Below, piece by piece: positions 28,101 to 34,100 of a stretch of 62,762 bases of DNA. The DNA is taken from the IMG/VR virus record IMGVR_UViG_3300020370_000005, positions 1 to 62,762 of that record. One strand, given 5' to 3'. The notes under the pieces were generated by a model. The model did not search any database, had not been told where the DNA came from, and saw only the letters and a list, made by a program, of their open reading frames with translations. Both the position numbers and the translations under genes were made by a program. Origin of the DNA: a virus. The first letter of the stretch is position 1; each line of letters starts with the position of its first letter.

Positions 28101-31100
28101 CTGGTGCAATTTCTGTAACTGGTGCTGGTAATAAAGATGTAACGGGTGCAACTTATGATCCTGGAACTGGTGTATTGGTATTAACTAGTGTTGGTCATGG
28201 ATTAACAACATCTAATACAATTAAAATTGCTGCTAATTCTCTTGACTTTACTTGTGATAAGGATCAACATAGTTCTACTCATTCATATCCTAGAGCAACA
28301 GACCCAATATACAATCTTGCTCAAGCAATAACTGCTGTAACTACTGATACTATTTCAATTAATGTTGGTGTTGCAACTGCTGGTAAGTCTTATCCTAGAC
28401 AAACTGATCCTATTAGAGGTAAGTGGGTTGAAGTAACTATCGTTGATTCTGATACATTTACACTCGATATTGGAAAATCTATTAATGCATCTACACATGC
28501 ATTTGTATCTGCAACTGCTGGTGCAATAATCAAGCAAACTGGAACAGTTACAATTAACGTAGGAACATCATCAGATACTTCTACACATAACTTCGTATCT
28601 GCTGCTGATAATGCAGTTGTTACTGGTGGTAACTATACTCATAAATTTGTTTCTGCTGTAACTGGTGGTGTTATTGCTGATGCAGGTGTTAATTGTGAAG
28701 ATGATATTCGTGACTCATTGAATGCAATCGTTCAAGATCTTCGTAATGGATCTAACAGTCATATTTGGGATGCTGCATCTTATTACGTTGATAGAACTAC
28801 AACTCCAGTACAAATTGCACAAATTGAACCAGCAGTTAAAGAAACTTTATTTGCTTATGAGAAAGTTGATGATATGCTTGAGTACATCATCACAAATACT
28901 CTTTGGCCAGTTCAGGGTGATCATGGATTGACACAGAAGACTGATACTACAATTACAGATTCTACTTATCCTTCAGGTGTTCATTCCTTTGTAAGTGGTG
29001 TTACTAATGCAATTACTGCTGGCGGTGGAGCATCTGGAACCTTTACTGCAGCAACAGGAACAACATATAATCCTGTAACAGGTATTATGGTTATTGAGAT
29101 TGGATCACATAGTTTAACAACTGACAATACAGTTACTATCGCTAATGGTGGTGTGACCTTCACTTGTGATGCTGATAATTATACACTAGAAACTGCTTAT
29201 CCTCGTGCTTCTGACCCTGCATCTGGAACAGCTCTTCCTATTATTGCAGAAACTGCTACCACAATTACAGTTAATGTTGGTGCAGCAGTAAAAACATATA
29301 CTCCTACTAGTGCAACTTATAATGCAGGAACAGGTGATATGGTTCTTACTATTGGATCTCATCAATTAACAACTTCATCTAGAGTTGATATTGCACTCGG
29401 TGGCATTACATTCAAGTGTCAGATGGATGGAAATGAAGCTAATAAATCATATCCTAGAGCAACTGATCCTGCTGCCAATGCTGTTCTTCCAGTTACTGCT
29501 GTAGGAGAAACTAGACATACAATTACTGATGGTGCTTACAACCCAACTACAGGTGTGATGACACTTACAATTTCTAATCATGGATTTGAAGCTGGTGATC
29601 GCATTAAGATGGATGATAATTCTATTACATTCAGTTGTGCATTTGGCGGTGCTTCTGGTCCTGCTGCACAGAAGTCATATCCAAGATCATCTGATCCAAT
29701 TAGCGGTAAGTATGTACCTATTTCTAACGTTACTACTAATACCTTCGATATTCAAGTATTAGATGTAGTTCCTTCCACAAATACTGATACACATTCATTT
29801 GTATCTGCAGTTGCTGATGGATTAGCACATCAAGACGGAACTATTACAGTTAATGTTGGTGCTTCTGCTGCTAAAGATCAATATATTCATACATTCTCTA
29901 GTGCTATCCATGGTGCTGTTAGAGTTCTAAACTTCAATACAGGTGATTGTGCTGATGTATACTCTACTATCGGTAACTTGATAGATGTCCTCACAGATAC
30001 AATTACTAACGCATCTGCAGCAACACCTGTAGATCATCTTGCAACTATTAGCAAACTTCAACCTATAGTAGAATTCCAAGGTGGAATAATTGATGCATTG
30101 AATAAAGTAGAGCTTGATATTTCATATCACGATAGTGCAACTAATGTTCTTTATACACCTCGCATCGATCCACCTTCACAAGATAGGTTCCGTGATGCTG
30201 CGAACTTACTACGTGAAAATAACTCTGTTATTGTTGATAAAGCAGCATTTGATATGCTTGATAGATATCCTGATCTATCAAATGATATGCCTAGAAATGC
30301 TGATGGAAGTGGTAATGGTACTCTAAGATGTAAGACTGATTTGGGACTTGTTGTTGAAGGTATTGCTAAAGATATTGAATATGGTGGTAATAAAAATACT
30401 TTAAGAGCTGCTAAATTCTATGTTGACAATAAGAACGAAATTCAACATATTAGATTACAACTTCCACAGTCAATTTATGCTCATGAGAGACTTGCACATT
30501 ATATGAAGCAAGCGGTAAGTGGTGATTTAAATTATGATAATACTGATAATATTATTACTGGTGACTGGGGAATTACTAATGATACTCCAGGAGCACAGTT
30601 TAATGTTTCTGCTGCAACCTATGATGTTGCATCTGGCGATTTAACCATGAATATTGGAACACATCAACTTCCTGCTGGAAGGATGATCCAATTAGCAACC
30701 AATTCATTATCATTCAGTTGTACATATGGTAGTGGAGTTCATACTTATGTTGGTGGAATAGTTAAGTATGCTAATACTGGAGATCATACATTTGTATCTG
30801 GTGTTACTGATGCAATTTCAGCAGATATTGGTGGACCATTTACTGCTGCTGCTGGAACAAATTATGATCCAACCACAGGTAAGATGGAGGTCTTTATTGG
30901 TACTCACAGTCTTACCACTACAAATACAGTTGTTATTGCTGATAATGGCATAACATTTACTTGTACTAAGGATGGTAATACATCTAACCATGCATATCCA
31001 AGATCAACTGATCCTGCATCTGGCAAAAACCTTGTTATTACTGCAGTTACAGCGACTTCATTTACAGTTAATGTTGGTATTGCTAATGCACTTATGGTGA

Positions 31101-34100
31101 CTGGAGCAGACACCGTTCACACTTATAATGGTGGTACTTCATCCAATGCTATTACTGTAACTGGTGGATCTCAGTTTGATGTTACTAATGCAGTTTACGA
31201 TCCTCTTAGTGGTCAGTTAGACTTGAATATTGGAACTCATACTTTACCAGCTCCTACTACACATACTGCAGAATCTGGTAGTACATATAATCCAACTACA
31301 GGTGTTATGACCTTGGAGGTTAGTGGTCATAACTTCTCTAATGGTGATCTAGTTTATCTCGATGATGGTGCTATAACCTTTAGTTGTACATATGGTGCTG
31401 GCAATCATAATTATACTGGTGGACCTGCAGTTGGTGCTGTAACTGGTGGTGGTAACGTATTTAACGTTACTGATGCTGATTACAACCCAACAACAGGTGT
31501 AATGGTATTAACCATTGGTGCTCATAGTTTAACAACTTCTGATGTAGTAATAATTACTGCTGGTTCTTTAGACTTCCAGTGTGATTTGGATAATTATGGA
31601 TCAACTCATTCATATCCAAGAACAACTGATCCTTCGTATAATACTGAAATTGCTATTACTGCTGTTGGTGCTGATACTATTACAGTTAATGTTGGTGCTA
31701 GCTCTGCAGGAACTGCTTATCCTCGTGCTAATGATCCTATTAGTAATAAGTGGATTCCTATCTCTGGTGTTACCACAGATACTTTTGATATTCAAGTATT
31801 AGATGTCATACCTTCCACAAATACAGATCCACATACATTTGTAAGTGGAGCAACAGGTGCTATTAAGAGAGCAGCAACTACTATAACTATTGGTCAAGAT
31901 AAGTTATCATTCACATGTGGAATGGATAGCAATACTGCTACTAAGACTTATCCAAGAGCAACTGACCCTGTATTTAATACAGCAATTGCAGTTAGTGCAG
32001 TTACAGCAACTAATATTACAGTTAATGTTGGTCAATCTTCAGGATTTGTAATCAGTGATGTTGATTATAATCCTACTACTGGTGACATGGAAATGACTAT
32101 TGGAAACCATGCACTAACAACCAGCAATACGGTAACTATTGCTCCTGATGTATTGGCATTTACTTGTGATGCTGATAATCATCAAACAGTACACACTTAT
32201 CCAAGAACAACAGATCCTTCATACAATACTGCAATTGCTATTACTGGCGTTACAGCAACTTCAATTACAGTTAATGTTGGTGCTGCATCTGGTGGTCAGA
32301 CTAAGACATATCCTCGTTCAACTGGTGCAGATTATGCATATCAGAGAGATCTTAAAATATTATCATCTACAGCAAATACTATTACAGTAAATGTAACTGA
32401 TGGCAAACCAACTTCTATTGATTCTCCACATACATTTGTTTCAGCAATTGCTAATTGTGTAACAGTTCCTGGTAATTGTGCTAATGTTAAGGATGCAATT
32501 GATACTCTGATCACAACTGTTAATGACATCATTGCTCCTACTGGAAGTGATTATGATATTGGTGGTAATAGACTTTACTTTAATAGAGATTACATCACTC
32601 AGGAAATTGCTGGTAAGCAATCTGCCCTTGGGTTACTTGGAACAGAACTTCAATACACAATTGATAGCGGAACTTTCTCTGCATTAACTTATGACATTTC
32701 AGATTATAGAACTTATATCGAAGAGTTTATAATTGCTGCAATTTCAGATCTTCAAACAGGTGGTAATAATAGTGTTATCACTCAAATGGAAAAATTCTTG
32801 GATGCAACTAAGAAAATTGATTCTGGACTAGGTGATGAACTATATGCATTCTTCTTTGCTCATGAATTAATAAAAACATTATCTGAAAAAGCAATTAAGA
32901 ATTTACTTTACGATAATGGAGATATTGTATCTGGTGATCAATATGCAGCAACACATACAACTATTGCTGCAGTTAGAGATACAGAAACTCCTACCAATAT
33001 TGATAAAGTTTGGTATAGAATGAGAGATCTCATTGACTTTGGTTTAGATACTCTATTCCCAGGAGATATTGAAGCACGTAGCGTAGTTAAAAATGTTCTT
33101 TATAATAAAAATTACTATAAAGCAGAAATCCAATCTTTAGTTACCAGTCAATTTGGTTCTAATACTTGGTTATATAACTCATTTATTGACGATATTGTTA
33201 ATAACATTCAATATGATTATATTACTTCTGATACAGTTGACACACAGACAGCGTATACTCTTGACTTTAGTGCAGTATCTGGTAGTTTTGTTGTTGGAGA
33301 AACCATTACCGACAATTCCACAACTGCTATTGTTTTATATTCTTCTGGATCTAGAATGATTATTGGAAGTGTTATTGGAACATTATATACAGCAGGATCT
33401 AATTTAACTGCACCTGGTTCTGGTTCTACTGCTACAATTGCTACTGGTGGTATTACTGCAGCACATGAATGGTATAACAATTACAGTAATGTAAAGACTA
33501 TTGAAAATGCTAAAAATAGCGTATCTTCTTTAATTCAAGGTTCTATTAATAATACTAATCTTTGGGTCAATCCTGAAGTGTTTGATCAAAATTGGGCAAC
33601 ATCTCTTGTAACAGTTACTGCTAATGATGCAATTAGTCCAGATTCTACACTAACATCTGAAAAAGTTGTAGTTGCTGCAAGTGCTGGTGAGCATAAGATT
33701 GAAAGAACTTACAATTTAACATCATTTGACACCTTTGATGTTGATACAATTAAATGGGATTCTGATACAGAAACATTTGATACTGGTGCTAATAATGCAA
33801 CACAAAGATTCACATCTTCATTCTTTGTGAAACAAGGAGAAAATAATCGAGTTAGATTTACAGTATTCTTAGATTCTGGAACTGAAAATGCACAGTTTAG
33901 TGTAAATCTAAACACAGGTGAAGTTGGTAGTCTCTTTGCTACTAGTGGTATAAATGTTTCTGCACATGGATCTATTCCTCTTGGTGATGGATGGTATAGA
34001 TTATACATGACGGTAGATGTTGGATATGGATTTAGTACTCTGAAAAATAGAATTAGTGTTCTTAGCAATACTGGTTTATTAGATTGGACTGGTGATGGTA

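Noticed and set aside
25380-32450. CRISPR array
   Set aside because: The repeats are in frame, of unequal spacing and encode a continuous protein.
33709-34068. Minus-strand frame of 119 codons
   Set aside because: Antisense to the carbohydrate-binding-like domain, with no ribosome site or promoter.
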